Assembly (NCBI GenBank): GCA_013202725.1
Contig: JABMRH010000160.1
Coordinates: 1-11,780, forward strand
Direction of reading: 5' to 3'
From: Desulfobacteraceae bacterium
Lineage (GTDB): Bacteria > Desulfobacterota > Desulfobacteria > Desulfobacterales > ETH-SRB1
Length of the DNA stretch: 11,780 nucleotides
Positions 1 through 5,779 of the stretch are shown here, one piece after another (positions within the stretch are counted from its first letter, which is position 1; each line of letters begins with the position of its first letter). Position numbers and translations under genes: made by a program. A model generated the notes under the pieces. That model was not told the DNA's origin. It worked only from the letters and a program-made list of their open reading frames with translations, and did not search any database.

Positions 1-671
1 AATTTATCCAGTATTCCGTTGTTTTTAAAAATAATGTCAACCATAGCATTAAAAAAAAGGTTAAGCATCTCCACAACATCTTCGGCCGGCAATTTCTCGG
101 TAATTGATGTAAAAGACCTGATGTCTGCAAAAAGTATGGTTACCTCTTTTCTTTCGTCCTTAAACAATATGCCTCTTTTTGAAGAAATCAACTTGTCTAC
201 CAAGTGCTTTCCCACATATTTGCTCAACTGTTTTTTTAAATCTTTTTCCTCTTTTAATTTTTTATAGGATGAAGAAAGCTCTTCTGTATAGAGTATAAGC
301 TGCAAAGATTGATTTTTCATTTTCCTGTCGGTATTCTGTAACTCTTTGAGTATTGCATTGAAATGGTCGGCTATATCGTTTAATTCCTGATCGGCATTGA
401 TCTGGATCAGCGCATCCTTTTTTCCTGCTTTAATGCTGCCGGTTTTTTTAGACAGGTAACCAAGTTGATCGGCAGATCTTCTAATGATCACAAAGCCAGT
501 CAAACCGCAAAAGATGGCTAATGCGAAAAAAAACATTATAGTATCATTTAAATCTATTTTACCATAAATAACAAGATAGATCATCAGAAGGTAGGGAATG
601 ATTCCTGATAAGGCTAACACAACAAGTGTTTTGCCGTTGAAGCTTCTGGAGTCTTTATACTTTGATTGCAT
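1..671 (-). CDS. Membrane-bound class III adenylate cyclase with HAMP-like linker (partial, runs off left edge)
   Basis: Predicted to make cAMP from ATP at the inner membrane. Only the first 223 residues lie in the window. Residues about 15-36 and 44-63 are two hydrophobic segments joined by a very short loop, so there is almost no periplasmic sensor. Residues 64-111 resemble a HAMP linker (including ELNDIADHFNAIL), followed by a Lys/Glu-rich coiled-coil-like stretch (about 112-150). The cyclase domain begins near 165 and has the signature FADIRSFTSITE (181-192), in which D183 is the first metal-binding Asp. The last visible residue, K223 in LDK, aligns with the Lys that selects adenine over guanine in this family, which favours adenylate cyclase; the second metal Asp lies outside the window. 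The first in-frame ATG is at 671, after an in-frame stop, with no clear Shine-Dalgarno. It starts 34 bp after the PilZ gene and is probably co-transcribed with it. Confidence 0.88.
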   Translation of the reverse strand, partial: MQSKYKDSRSFNGKTLVVLALSGIIPYLLMIYLVIYGKIDLNDTIMFFFALAIFCGLTGFVIIRRSADQLGYLSKKTGSIKAGKKDALIQINADQELNDIADHFNAILKELQNTDRKMKNQSLQLILYTEELSSSYKKLKEEKDLKKQLSKYVGKHLVDKLISSKRGILFKDERKEVTILFADIRSFTSITEKLPAEDVVEMLNLFFNAMVDIIFKNNGILDK

Positions 672-705
672 GTTTGATGATGATTTGTCGGGTATTTTTT
701 ATGAG

Positions 706-1071
706 TTAGCCTGGTTTTATGTTAATTTTTTTAAAATAAAATGGCGAATCAATTTTGATTGTTATGGCGATTTCTTTGTCTTCATGGTTTATTTGCGATT
801 TATCCGGTCGATCTATCCGAATGACAGTTGCTTTTCCTGTCATTCGGGCATTTACTTCGTCGGTTCCGGGCAAATAAAGGGTAATTTTTAGTTGTTGACC
901 AGGATAATACTTATCGCTTAATTTTGTTACAAACTGGGCTCCTTCTATGCAAATATTTTTGAGAACGGTTTTTTCCCTGTATTTTTTTCCAGCAAGATCC
1001 TGTGCAGACACTTCCAGAGGAAACCCTATTATATAACGCTTATCTTTTCTTCTTTCAAATTTATTGTTCAT
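706..1071 (-). CDS. PilZ domain protein (putative c-di-GMP receptor)
   Basis: A single-domain PilZ protein of about 121 residues. PilZ domains bind cyclic di-GMP and pass the signal to partner proteins. From the ATG at 1071, the first motif is ERRKDKR (R7, R8, R12), matching the RxxxR binding arm, and the second is NICIEG (39-44), matching (D/N)xSxxG except that Cys41 replaces the usual Ser. The rest is beta-rich as expected for the barrel. An in-frame TTG at 1092 would add seven residues (128 aa); neither start has a clear ribosome binding site, and I prefer the ATG because it lies just before the RxxxR arm. It lies between the HD-GYP remnant and the cyclase gene on the same strand, so a role linking c-di-GMP to cAMP signalling is possible but inferred. 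Confidence 0.85.
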   Translation of the reverse strand: MNNKFERRKDKRYIIGFPLEVSAQDLAGKKYREKTVLKNICIEGAQFVTKLSDKYYPGQQLKITLYLPGTDEVNARMTGKATVIRIDRPDKSQINHEDKEIAITIKIDSPFYFKKINIKPG

Positions 1072-1121
1072 TTTTTTTAAGCTTGCTTTCAAATACTACA
1101 AGAGGTGAGCGGTAATCACTT

Positions 1122-1526
1122 TCATTCCAGAGATAATTTGAAAGCGAAAAAATCATCTTTTTTAACACTACCCATGATTTTTAAAATTCTATCTATATTT
1201 GCAAGAAATATATCCAGCACATCAGGGTCAAAATGTTGCCCTCGTTCTTTCTTCATAACGTTGAGCGCAACTTCCACGGGGAAAGTCTTCTTGTAAGGGC
1301 GTTTTGATGTCAGACCGTCAAAGACATCCACTACGGCTACAATCCTGGCTGCCAGAGGAATATCTTCGCCGGAAAGACCATTAGGATATCCCCGGCCGTT
1401 CCATTTTTCATGATGGGAAAGGGCTATCTGCTCTGCAAGCATTATTATTTTCGCGTTGGAATTTGATAGGATTTTTGCTCCTATGGTGGTATGAGATTTA
1501 ACTATATCAAATTCTTCATCAGTCAA
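1122..1526 (-). CDS. HD-GYP domain protein, 5'-truncated (HD half missing; probable remnant)
   Basis: The visible 134 residues are the second half of an HD-GYP domain, a family that hydrolyses cyclic di-GMP. Present are the helix with H12 (KSHTTIGAKIL), HHEKWNGRGYP (38-48) containing the GYP motif, D67 and D70 in AVVDVFDGL, and a QHFDP segment (97-101). The HD metal pair that normally lies about 40-60 residues before the first of these is absent. The TTG at 1526 is the only plausible start. Upstream in the same frame, codons for KPGK (1538-1527) continue the family consensus KPGKLT, after which homology stops, with an in-frame TAA at 1556-1554. So the gene has lost its 5' part rather than being misread. 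A good promoter lies upstream, so it may still be transcribed and translated. Without the HD residues it is unlikely to be an active phosphodiesterase. A pseudogene call would be equally defensible. Confidence 0.72.
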   Translation of the reverse strand: MTDEEFDIVKSHTTIGAKILSNSNAKIIMLAEQIALSHHEKWNGRGYPNGLSGEDIPLAARIVAVVDVFDGLTSKRPYKKTFPVEVALNVMKKERGQHFDPDVLDIFLANIDRILKIMGSVKKDDFFAFKLSLE

Positions 1527-1556
1527 TTTACCCGGTTTTCTTTGTGATTTTTGTTA

Positions 1557-1850
1557 ACTTTCATGGCGTATAGAGTCACACTTGCTTTTCCTTGCCGAAC
1601 ATATTAATTTCTATTATAATTCTTATTTTTAATTTTATCAAGATAGAATCAAGGGTGTCAACGTTTTTCAATTCCATTGAATCAGCAATATCCAAATAAG
1701 TTTACCATGAGCAATCTCCATAATCTTCTATTGTTTTAAGATATAATGTTTTTTCTTTTAAAATCTTTACCCGAGTGATTTTTTTTGGTATGCTTATTAA
1801 GATGAAAATAGTTTGCTTCTGATTGCTGATGGTTTAAGAAAAAAGAGGAA
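1557..1850. other. AT-rich intergenic stretch without a confident gene
   Basis: About 290 bp between the HD-GYP remnant and the small ORFs. It holds the leftward promoter at 1661-1632 and a perfect TATAAT at 1742-1747 on the plus strand that could be the -10 box of the small-ORF/cfa operon, although nothing at the right distance resembles a -35 box. It also holds the 3' part of a doubtful leftward small ORF. All minus-strand frames upstream of 1556 were read for the missing HD half of the HD-GYP gene and nothing resembling HDxGK was found. Confidence 0.5.
1632..1661 (-). promoter_or_regulatory. Sigma70-type promoter for the HD-GYP/PilZ/cyclase operon
   Basis: On the minus strand there is a perfect -35 box TTGACA (1661-1656), an 18-bp spacer and a -10 box TAAAAT (1637-1632; five of six match TATAAT). 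It points at the truncated HD-GYP gene and lies about 105 bp upstream of its TTG start. It is the best promoter-like sequence I see in the window. No operator is evident. Confidence 0.6.
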
Positions 1851-1903
1851 ATGAAAATCACCATATATATGACAATGAGGCATTTGATAAAAGCCTTAAG
1901 CAC
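1736..1903 (-). CDS. Doubtful small membrane or secreted protein (55 aa)
   Basis: A leftward ORF starting with GTG at 1903, preceded by AAGGGG (1917-1912) at 8-nt spacing, which is a good ribosome binding site. The product would have a short basic N-terminus (LKAFIKC) and then a hydrophobic segment ending near SSFF, followed by a polar, Lys/His/Asn-rich tail. This looks like a signal peptide or single membrane anchor. I recognise no family. It overlaps the rightward 51-residue ORF at 1851-2006 on the opposite strand, so probably at most one of the two is real. AT-rich DNA readily yields such hydrophobic ORFs by chance. Confidence 0.22.
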   Translation of the reverse strand: MLKAFIKCLIVIYMVIFISSFFLNHQQSEANYFHLNKHTKKNHSGKDFKRKNIIS

Positions 1904-2006
1904 AGGAACAACCCCTTGTAATAAGATACAATTCAAAGAAAAAATCAGGTCGTTTTATCCGGATAAATATATTGAAGGTGGCGCCGGCAGAGTCATTACA
2001 ATATAA
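1851..2006 (+). CDS. Hypothetical small protein (51 aa)
   Basis: Begins MKITIYMTMRHLIKAL and ends GGAGRVITI. It is basic in its first two thirds, has no membrane segment or recognisable domain, and contains one Cys (residue 23). GAGG (1845-1848) lies only 2 nt before the ATG, which is close for a Shine-Dalgarno; in-frame ATGs at residues 7 and 9 are then too far. Codon choice (ATA, AGG, AAA) agrees with neighbouring genes. It lies 33 bp upstream of the next small gene on the same strand and could be the first gene of the cfa operon. The competing antisense ORF and the poor spacing keep confidence low. Confidence 0.33.
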   Translation: MKITIYMTMRHLIKALSTGTTPCNKIQFKEKIRSFYPDKYIEGGAGRVITI

Positions 2007-2039
2007 GCGCAAGGCCGGGTAGCTGTGTAAGGAAAATAT

Positions 2040-2261
2040 ATGATTATTAATAAAGTTGAGGTTAGCGCAAAAGGTGAAAATCACAGCGGTATTGTTTTAT
2101 TGACACTTGTGCAAAAAGATGACGGCTGGACCTATGAGGTTGATAATATGACCGGCGGCAATTTTGCCTTAACCTGGAGAGCTAAAACGCCGGAAAAGGC
2201 TTCCAGTAAACTTCGAGATATTTATAAGGATGAAGTTTGGGATTTTAAGATCATAGAATAA
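2040..2261 (+). CDS. Hypothetical protein (73 aa) upstream of cfa
   Basis: A small soluble protein with no signal peptide, membrane segment or Cys; I do not recognise the family. Residues 3-9 and 17-25 look like beta strands (NKVEVSA, GIVLLTLVQ), followed by a Trp-containing middle (DDGWTYEV, LTWRAKTPEKA) and a charged C-terminal helix-like end. The start is well supported: AAGGA at 2029-2033, 6 nt before the ATG. Its stop is 18 bp before the cfa start, so co-transcription and perhaps coupled translation with cfa are likely. A role in membrane lipid modification or its control is suggested only by position. Confidence 0.7.
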   Translation: MIINKVEVSAKGENHSGIVLLTLVQKDDGWTYEVDNMTGGNFALTWRAKTPEKASSKLRDIYKDEVWDFKIIE

Positions 2262-2279
2262 GTGTAGTTGGAGGTGGGA

Positions 2280-3398
2280 ATGTCTCAGGATAAATTTCGC
2301 CAAAAAGTTGAAGGGTTGTTAGCCTTTGCCGATGTTAAAATTAATGGCGACCGTCCCTGGGATATTCAGGTTCATAATGACAAGCTGTATGCAAGATTAC
2401 TGGCAAATGGTTCTCTGGGCCTGTGTGAGTCTTACATGGATGGCTGGTGGGACTGTGACAGACTTGATGAATTTTCTGATAGAATTTTAAAAGCCCACCT
2501 GGATACCAGAGTCATACCAAGGACATATTTTTTTGATGTTTTTAAGGCTAAGCTGTTCAACCTCCAGAAGCCGTCTAAAGCATTCAAGGTCGGAAAGCAT
2601 CACTATGATATCGGCAATGATCTTTACAGGCGGATGCTTGGCGAGCGTTTGATTTACAGTTGTGGATACTGGAAAGATGCGACCACTTTGGATGAAGCTC
2701 AGGAGGCGAAGCTGGATCTGATATGCCGGAAAGTGGATCTGCAGCCTGGAATGCGTGTTTTGGATATCGGTTGCGGCTGGGGCGGAACCGCTAAATTTGC
2801 CGTTGAACATTACAACGTCGAAGTTGTCGGCATTACTGTTTCAGAAGAACAGGTTCGGTTGGGAAAGGAGATCTGCCAAGGTCTGCCGATAGAAATACGC
2901 CTCCAGGATTACCGCAGCCTGGAAGGTCTTTTTGACCGTATCCTTTCCATCGGCATGTTCGAACATGTTGGTTATAAAAATTATGTTGCCTTTATGAAGG
3001 TCGTTAACAGATGCTTGAAGGATGACGGGCTTTTCCTGCTGCATACAATAGGCGGAAACCGCTCGGTTACCACCATTGATAAATGTATTGAACGATATAT
3101 CTTTCCTAATTCCATGCTGCCGTCAGCAAATCAGATATCTGCTGCCATCGAGGGGCTGTTTGTTCTCGAAGACTGGCACAGTTTCGGCGTCGACTACGAC
3201 AAGACCCTGATGCAATGGTATAAAAATTTCCATGAGAATTGGGATGTTTTGAAAAAAAATTATGATGAGCGGTTCTGCAGAATGTGGAAGTTTTATCTTT
3301 TGGCCTGTGCTGGATCCTTTCGCGCCCGACAAAACCAGGTATGGCAGATAGTTCTTTCTCCGGGAGGGGTTCCGAGCGGGTATCAAGCCAAGCGGTAA
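2280..3398 (+). CDS. cfa: Cyclopropane-fatty-acyl-phospholipid synthase
   Basis: Transfers a methylene group from S-adenosylmethionine across the double bond of unsaturated acyl chains in membrane phospholipids, which stabilises the membrane in stress or stationary phase. At 372 residues it is close to E. coli Cfa (382). All hallmark elements are present: HHYDIGND (107-114), YSCGYW with C128, the SAM-binding VLDIGCGWGG (160-169), MFEHVG with E228, LLHTIGG with H255, DYDKT with Y306, and LLACAGSFRAR with C343. These match the bicarbonate-binding and active-site residues known in the family, so the enzyme should be active. I chose the ATG at 2280 because GGAGGT (2270-2275) sits 4 nt before it; the upstream in-frame TTG at 2268 overlaps that ribosome binding site and is unlikely. 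The gene ends at a repeat-rich hairpin region facing a convergent gene. Confidence 0.95.
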   Translation: MSQDKFRQKVEGLLAFADVKINGDRPWDIQVHNDKLYARLLANGSLGLCESYMDGWWDCDRLDEFSDRILKAHLDTRVIPRTYFFDVFKAKLFNLQKPSKAFKVGKHHYDIGNDLYRRMLGERLIYSCGYWKDATTLDEAQEAKLDLICRKVDLQPGMRVLDIGCGWGGTAKFAVEHYNVEVVGITVSEEQVRLGKEICQGLPIEIRLQDYRSLEGLFDRILSIGMFEHVGYKNYVAFMKVVNRCLKDDGLFLLHTIGGNRSVTTIDKCIERYIFPNSMLPSANQISAAIEGLFVLEDWHSFGVDYDKTLMQWYKNFHENWDVLKKNYDERFCRMWKFYLLACAGSFRARQNQVWQIVLSPGGVPSGYQAKR

Positions 3399-3405
3399 GC
3401 GAAGA

Positions 3406-3434
3406 TTTTTAGCAGTTAGCTTTTAGCAGTTAGC
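3406..3434 (+). repeat. Tandem TTTTAGCAGTTAGC direct repeat (two copies)
   Basis: Two back-to-back copies of TTTTAGCAGTTAGC (3407-3420 and 3421-3434), followed by partial and inverted copies of the TTAGC core up to 3470. It lies in the gap between the convergent cfa and phosphatase genes. Simple GC-poor tandem repeats of this kind are intergenic; nothing shows mobility. Confidence 0.8.
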
Positions 3435-3475
3435 CTTTAGCTAAGAGCTAACCGCTAATGGCTAATAGCTTTTTC
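3423..3475. terminator. Repeat-based hairpin, possible bidirectional terminator
   Basis: TTAGCAGTTAGC (3423-3434) pairs with GCTAACCGCTAA (3447-3458), giving 11 of 12 base pairs around a 12-nt loop that itself contains the palindrome TTAGCTAA. Further TTAGC/GCTAA matches can extend the stem outward with internal loops. A T5 run follows (3470-3474) on the plus strand, and A-rich sequence on the other side gives T-runs for leftward transcripts (T5 at 3406-3410 is A5 in the leftward RNA, which is less favourable). The place between convergent cfa and the phosphatase fits a terminator, better for cfa. The T-run is not directly next to the best stem. Confidence 0.5.
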
Positions 3476-3538
3476 ACAAATCTTCATATAGGTAAATAAG
3501 CTGAACCTATTGCCAGTATTGAAAAAAATACTTTTCGT

Positions 3539-4291
3539 TCAAGCATTATTTACCATCTTTACCTTTAATATAATAATAGTAATATTGTCGTCTCCTCTAT
3601 ATTTGTTAGCCAGATCTACGAGTGTGCTGCATGCTTTATCGGGCCTTTCTTTATTAACGACATGAAGTATTTCTTCCGGAGAGACCTTATCGGTTAAGCC
3701 GTCGGAACTAATGACCAGGATATCATCTTTGAAACACTGAATTTCGCAGATATCGGGCTTTACCGTTTTTTCAATTCCTATGGCGCGGGTGAGCATGTGT
3801 TTGAATACGCTGCTTAGATACTTTGCCCCTTCCGGGTCGATAAGTCCGCCTGAGGCGGATTCAGCAAGAAGGTTGTGGATTACAGACAGCAGCTTTATGC
3901 TTTTATCACGCACAAGGTATATGGGGCTGTCGCCCACGTTGGCGGCAATGAGGGTGTTGTCTGTGAAATAGACAGCCGATACAGTGGAGCCCATCCCCTG
4001 GCAGGAGTTTTTATTGCGCGAGGCCTGGAATACCGCCTGATTGGCCAGATGGATGCTGGAGAGGAGCCACGCCTTTGGCGTGGCCTCTCTCCCTTTCTCT
4101 TCCCTGAATCGCCTCATGTAGTTTTGAATTGTTTCAACCACCAGCTTGCTTGCCACTTCGCCGGCCTGGTGTCCTCCCATGCCGTCGGCCACCACATAAA
4201 GCCTCTGGTCGTCATCCAGAAACAGGCAATCTTCATTATTTTTTCGTTTTCTGCCGATGTCTGTAATGCCTGCTGATTCGATGATAATCAT
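3539..4291 (-). CDS. PP2C-family protein serine/threonine phosphatase (Stp1/PrpC type)
   Basis: A stand-alone metal-dependent phosphatase of 250 residues, the usual size for bacterial Stp1/PrpC, which removes phosphate from Ser/Thr residues and typically counteracts a Hanks-type kinase. Visible motifs are GITDIGRKRKNNED (8-21, with R16 and metal ligand D21), VVADGMGGHQAGEVAS (33-48, D36/G37), GMGSTV (99-104), AANVGDSPIYLV (116-127), HMLTRAIG (165-172), ISSDGLTD (194-201, D197) and GDDNITI (233-239, D235). All expected metal ligands are present, so it should be active. It is cytosolic, with no membrane segment. It is transcribed alone, convergent to cfa and divergent from yraN; no kinase gene is adjacent. 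The ATG at 4291 has no clear Shine-Dalgarno, but the N-terminus begins at the usual place for the family. Confidence 0.93.
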   Translation of the reverse strand: MIIIESAGITDIGRKRKNNEDCLFLDDDQRLYVVADGMGGHQAGEVASKLVVETIQNYMRRFREEKGREATPKAWLLSSIHLANQAVFQASRNKNSCQGMGSTVSAVYFTDNTLIAANVGDSPIYLVRDKSIKLLSVIHNLLAESASGGLIDPEGAKYLSSVFKHMLTRAIGIEKTVKPDICEIQCFKDDILVISSDGLTDKVSPEEILHVVNKERPDKACSTLVDLANKYRGDDNITIIILKVKMVNNA

Positions 4292-4317
4292 AATTATTAT
4301 TTATATCACAAAGAAAT

Positions 4318-4345
4318 ATTTTATAGGAAGATTTTTCCCAAACAA
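4318..4345 (-). promoter_or_regulatory. Candidate promoter for the PP2C phosphatase gene
   Basis: On the minus strand, TTGTTT (4345-4340), a 16-bp spacer and TAAAAT (4323-4318) stand 26 bp upstream of the ATG at 4291. The -10 box is good and the -35 box weak (three of six), so this is a modest candidate. The surrounding region is very AT-rich. Confidence 0.35.
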
Positions 4346-4355
4346 TAATCCTGTA

Positions 4356-4384
4356 TTGATTTTGTTTTAATAATATTATATTTT
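4356..4384 (+). promoter_or_regulatory. Candidate promoter for the yraN-rsmI operon
   Basis: On the plus strand, TTGATT (4356-4361) is followed at 17 bp by TATTTT (4379-4384) or at 15 bp by TATATT (4377-4382). Both fits are imperfect. It is supported mainly by its place in the gap between divergent genes, where a rightward promoter is needed. Confidence 0.3.
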
Positions 4385-4420
4385 AACCTTAATTAAGCAA
4401 AAAGCTCAATTGATAGTTGT

Positions 4421-4446
4421 CAGGGATTAGAGATTAGGATTAAGGG
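4421..4446 (+). repeat. GATTAG-type short repeat carrying the yraN ribosome binding site
   Basis: An imperfect run of GATTAGA/GATTAG/GATTAAGG units starting CAGGGATTAGAG. The same 12-base opening and the same GATTAAGG ending recur at 8523-8573. The AAGGG at 4442-4446 lies 7 nt before the yraN ATG and is its Shine-Dalgarno. Confidence 0.65.
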
Positions 4447-4453
4447 CATTGTT

Positions 4454-4831
4454 ATGACGACTAAGTATCAGAAATTCGGCGAAAAAAGTGAATCTGTTGC
4501 CGTTGATTGCCTTAAAAAGCAGGGATACAGGATAATTGAGCTAAATTACCGCACTAAACTCGGCGAAATCGACATAATCGCAAAACAGGGGGAAACCCTT
4601 GTCTTTATAGAAGTAAAAGCCAGAAAATCCAGCCGGTTCGGTCGCCCTGAATTGGCGGTAACCCCGAAAAAACAGAGAAAAATTTCGATGGTAGCTTTAT
4701 ATTATCTCAAATCCACAAAACAAAGCAATGCAAAGGCCAGGTTTGACGTGGTGGCTATTAATTCAGCAAAAGCAAAAGAGAGGCCAAGCATTAAGATAAT
4801 CAAAAATGCCTTTGAACTCGCTTACAAATAG
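4454..4831 (+). CDS. yraN: YraN/UPF0102 family nuclease-fold protein
   Basis: A 125-residue member of the widespread YraN family, which has a restriction-endonuclease-like fold; its cellular role is not firmly known. The family pattern is clear: FGEKSESVAVDCLKKQGY (8-25), then LNYRTKLGEIDIIAK (30-44) with E38 and D40, and LVFIEVKAR (49-57) with E53 and K55, forming the (E/D)-D-ExK nuclease-like centre. The following RFGRPELAVTPKKQRKI segment is also typical. The start is supported by AAGGG 7 nt upstream. The 3' end overlaps rsmI by 26 bp; yraN and rsmI are often neighbours in bacteria, so the pair supports both calls. Confidence 0.93.
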   Translation: MTTKYQKFGEKSESVAVDCLKKQGYRIIELNYRTKLGEIDIIAKQGETLVFIEVKARKSSRFGRPELAVTPKKQRKISMVALYYLKSTKQSNAKARFDVVAINSAKAKERPSIKIIKNAFELAYK

Positions 4832-5693
4832 CACTGAAGAGACCGGCAAGAAAGGGGAGCTTTATGTTGTTGCCACTCCAATCGGGAACAGGGAGGATAT
4901 CACTTTAAGAGCCCTCAATGTCCTGGGGGGAGTTGATCTTGTCGCTGCAGAGGACACAAGGCATACATTAAGATTTCTATCTCATCATAATATTAAACGC
5001 CGTCTTATTTCTTATCATGAACATAATGAAAGGGAGCGCACGAAGAACCTGCTTGATAAACTTAACTCCGGGTTATCTGTAGCGCTTGTGTCGAATGCCG
5101 GAACGCCGACTGTGTCCGACCCCGGCTATCAATTGATAAAGGCGGCTATAGAAAGCGGGATAAGAGTTGTTCCGATACCCGGCGTATCTGCAGCCGTTAC
5201 CGCCCTCAGTGTGTCAGGAATGCCGACCGATTCCTTTGCTTTTGTCGGCTTTTTGGCGAGAAAAAAGGGAAAACGGCTTGAGCAGTTGAGGAAACTGGCC
5301 TTTGAGCAAAAAACAATAATATTTTATGAATCTCCAAGGCGCATACAGAGACTTTTAGAGGAAATAATATTGAATATAGGGGACAGAAACGGTGTGTTGT
5401 GCCGTGAGATGACCAAGCTTCATGAGGAGTTTATCAGAGGTAATTTATCCGACATTCTCATGTCGTTGAAAAAACGCCCGTCAATAAAGGGAGAGTGCAC
5501 ACTTCTTGTGGCCGGAGATGAGGAAAATGAAGATGCTTCCATGGAAAAGGTAAGAAAGGAAATAAAAAAGAGGCTGGTTTCAGCAAAAGGCAGCCTGTCC
5601 GACATTGCAAAAGAGATAGCAAAGAAATATAATCTTCCTAAAAACATAGTGTATGATGAGGGTTTAAAGATTAAAGAATTGGTAGGATTATAA
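4806..5693 (+). CDS. rsmI: 16S rRNA (cytidine(1402)-2'-O)-methyltransferase
   Basis: Methylates the 2'-OH of C1402 in the decoding centre of 16S rRNA using SAM. The length of 295 residues is normal. Conserved blocks are GELYVVATPIGNREDITLRA (17-36), VAAEDTRHT (46-54), HEHNERER (71-78), LVSNAGTPTVSDPGY (94-108), VVPIPGVSA (121-129) and FVGFLARKKGKR (146-157). The usual SDAGTP is SNAGTP here (N96). The C-terminal SDIAKEIAKKYNLPKN (264-279) is a small helix-turn-helix-like tail seen in many RsmI proteins. The only ATG available lies inside the end of yraN, giving about 15 residues before the conserved core; translation is probably coupled to yraN. Confidence 0.95.
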   Translation: MPLNSLTNSTEETGKKGELYVVATPIGNREDITLRALNVLGGVDLVAAEDTRHTLRFLSHHNIKRRLISYHEHNERERTKNLLDKLNSGLSVALVSNAGTPTVSDPGYQLIKAAIESGIRVVPIPGVSAAVTALSVSGMPTDSFAFVGFLARKKGKRLEQLRKLAFEQKTIIFYESPRRIQRLLEEIILNIGDRNGVLCREMTKLHEEFIRGNLSDILMSLKKRPSIKGECTLLVAGDEENEDASMEKVRKEIKKRLVSAKGSLSDIAKEIAKKYNLPKNIVYDEGLKIKELVGL

Positions 5694-5779
5694 GGATCCT
5701 CGAACCCTTTGCATTAACTAATCGGGAAAAGAACCCTCGTAAAAAACTTGTAGAGAAGATTATTAAAAGGAAAACCAAT

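Noticed and set aside
19..267. Plus-strand ORF of 82 residues at the left edge
   Set aside because: It is antisense to the adenylate cyclase reading frame, which has clear family motifs.
598..891. Plus-strand ORF of 97 residues
   Set aside because: It is antisense to the PilZ gene end and the cyclase start, and its composition (Phe/Tyr/Cys-rich) is typical of a shadow frame.
1731..1747. TTGTTT...TATAAT as a full promoter
   Set aside because: The two boxes are only 5 bp apart, so they cannot form a sigma70 promoter together; only the -10-like TATAAT is worth noting.
1896..2084. Leftward ORF of 62 residues over the start of the 73-aa gene
   Set aside because: No ribosome binding site, low-complexity composition, and it runs against the well-supported gene at 2040.
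2268..2279. Upstream TTG start for cfa, adding four residues
   Set aside because: The TTG and the next codons contain the GGAGGT Shine-Dalgarno of the ATG at 2280.
3406..3470. CRISPR-like array
   Set aside because: The repeats are adjacent with no unique spacers, so this is a simple tandem repeat.
5694..5779. Open frame continuous with the acyl-CoA synthetase upstream of its ATG
   Set aside because: It has no start codon with a ribosome binding site, and family proteins begin at the MKGLDAIFSPKSVAVIG segment.
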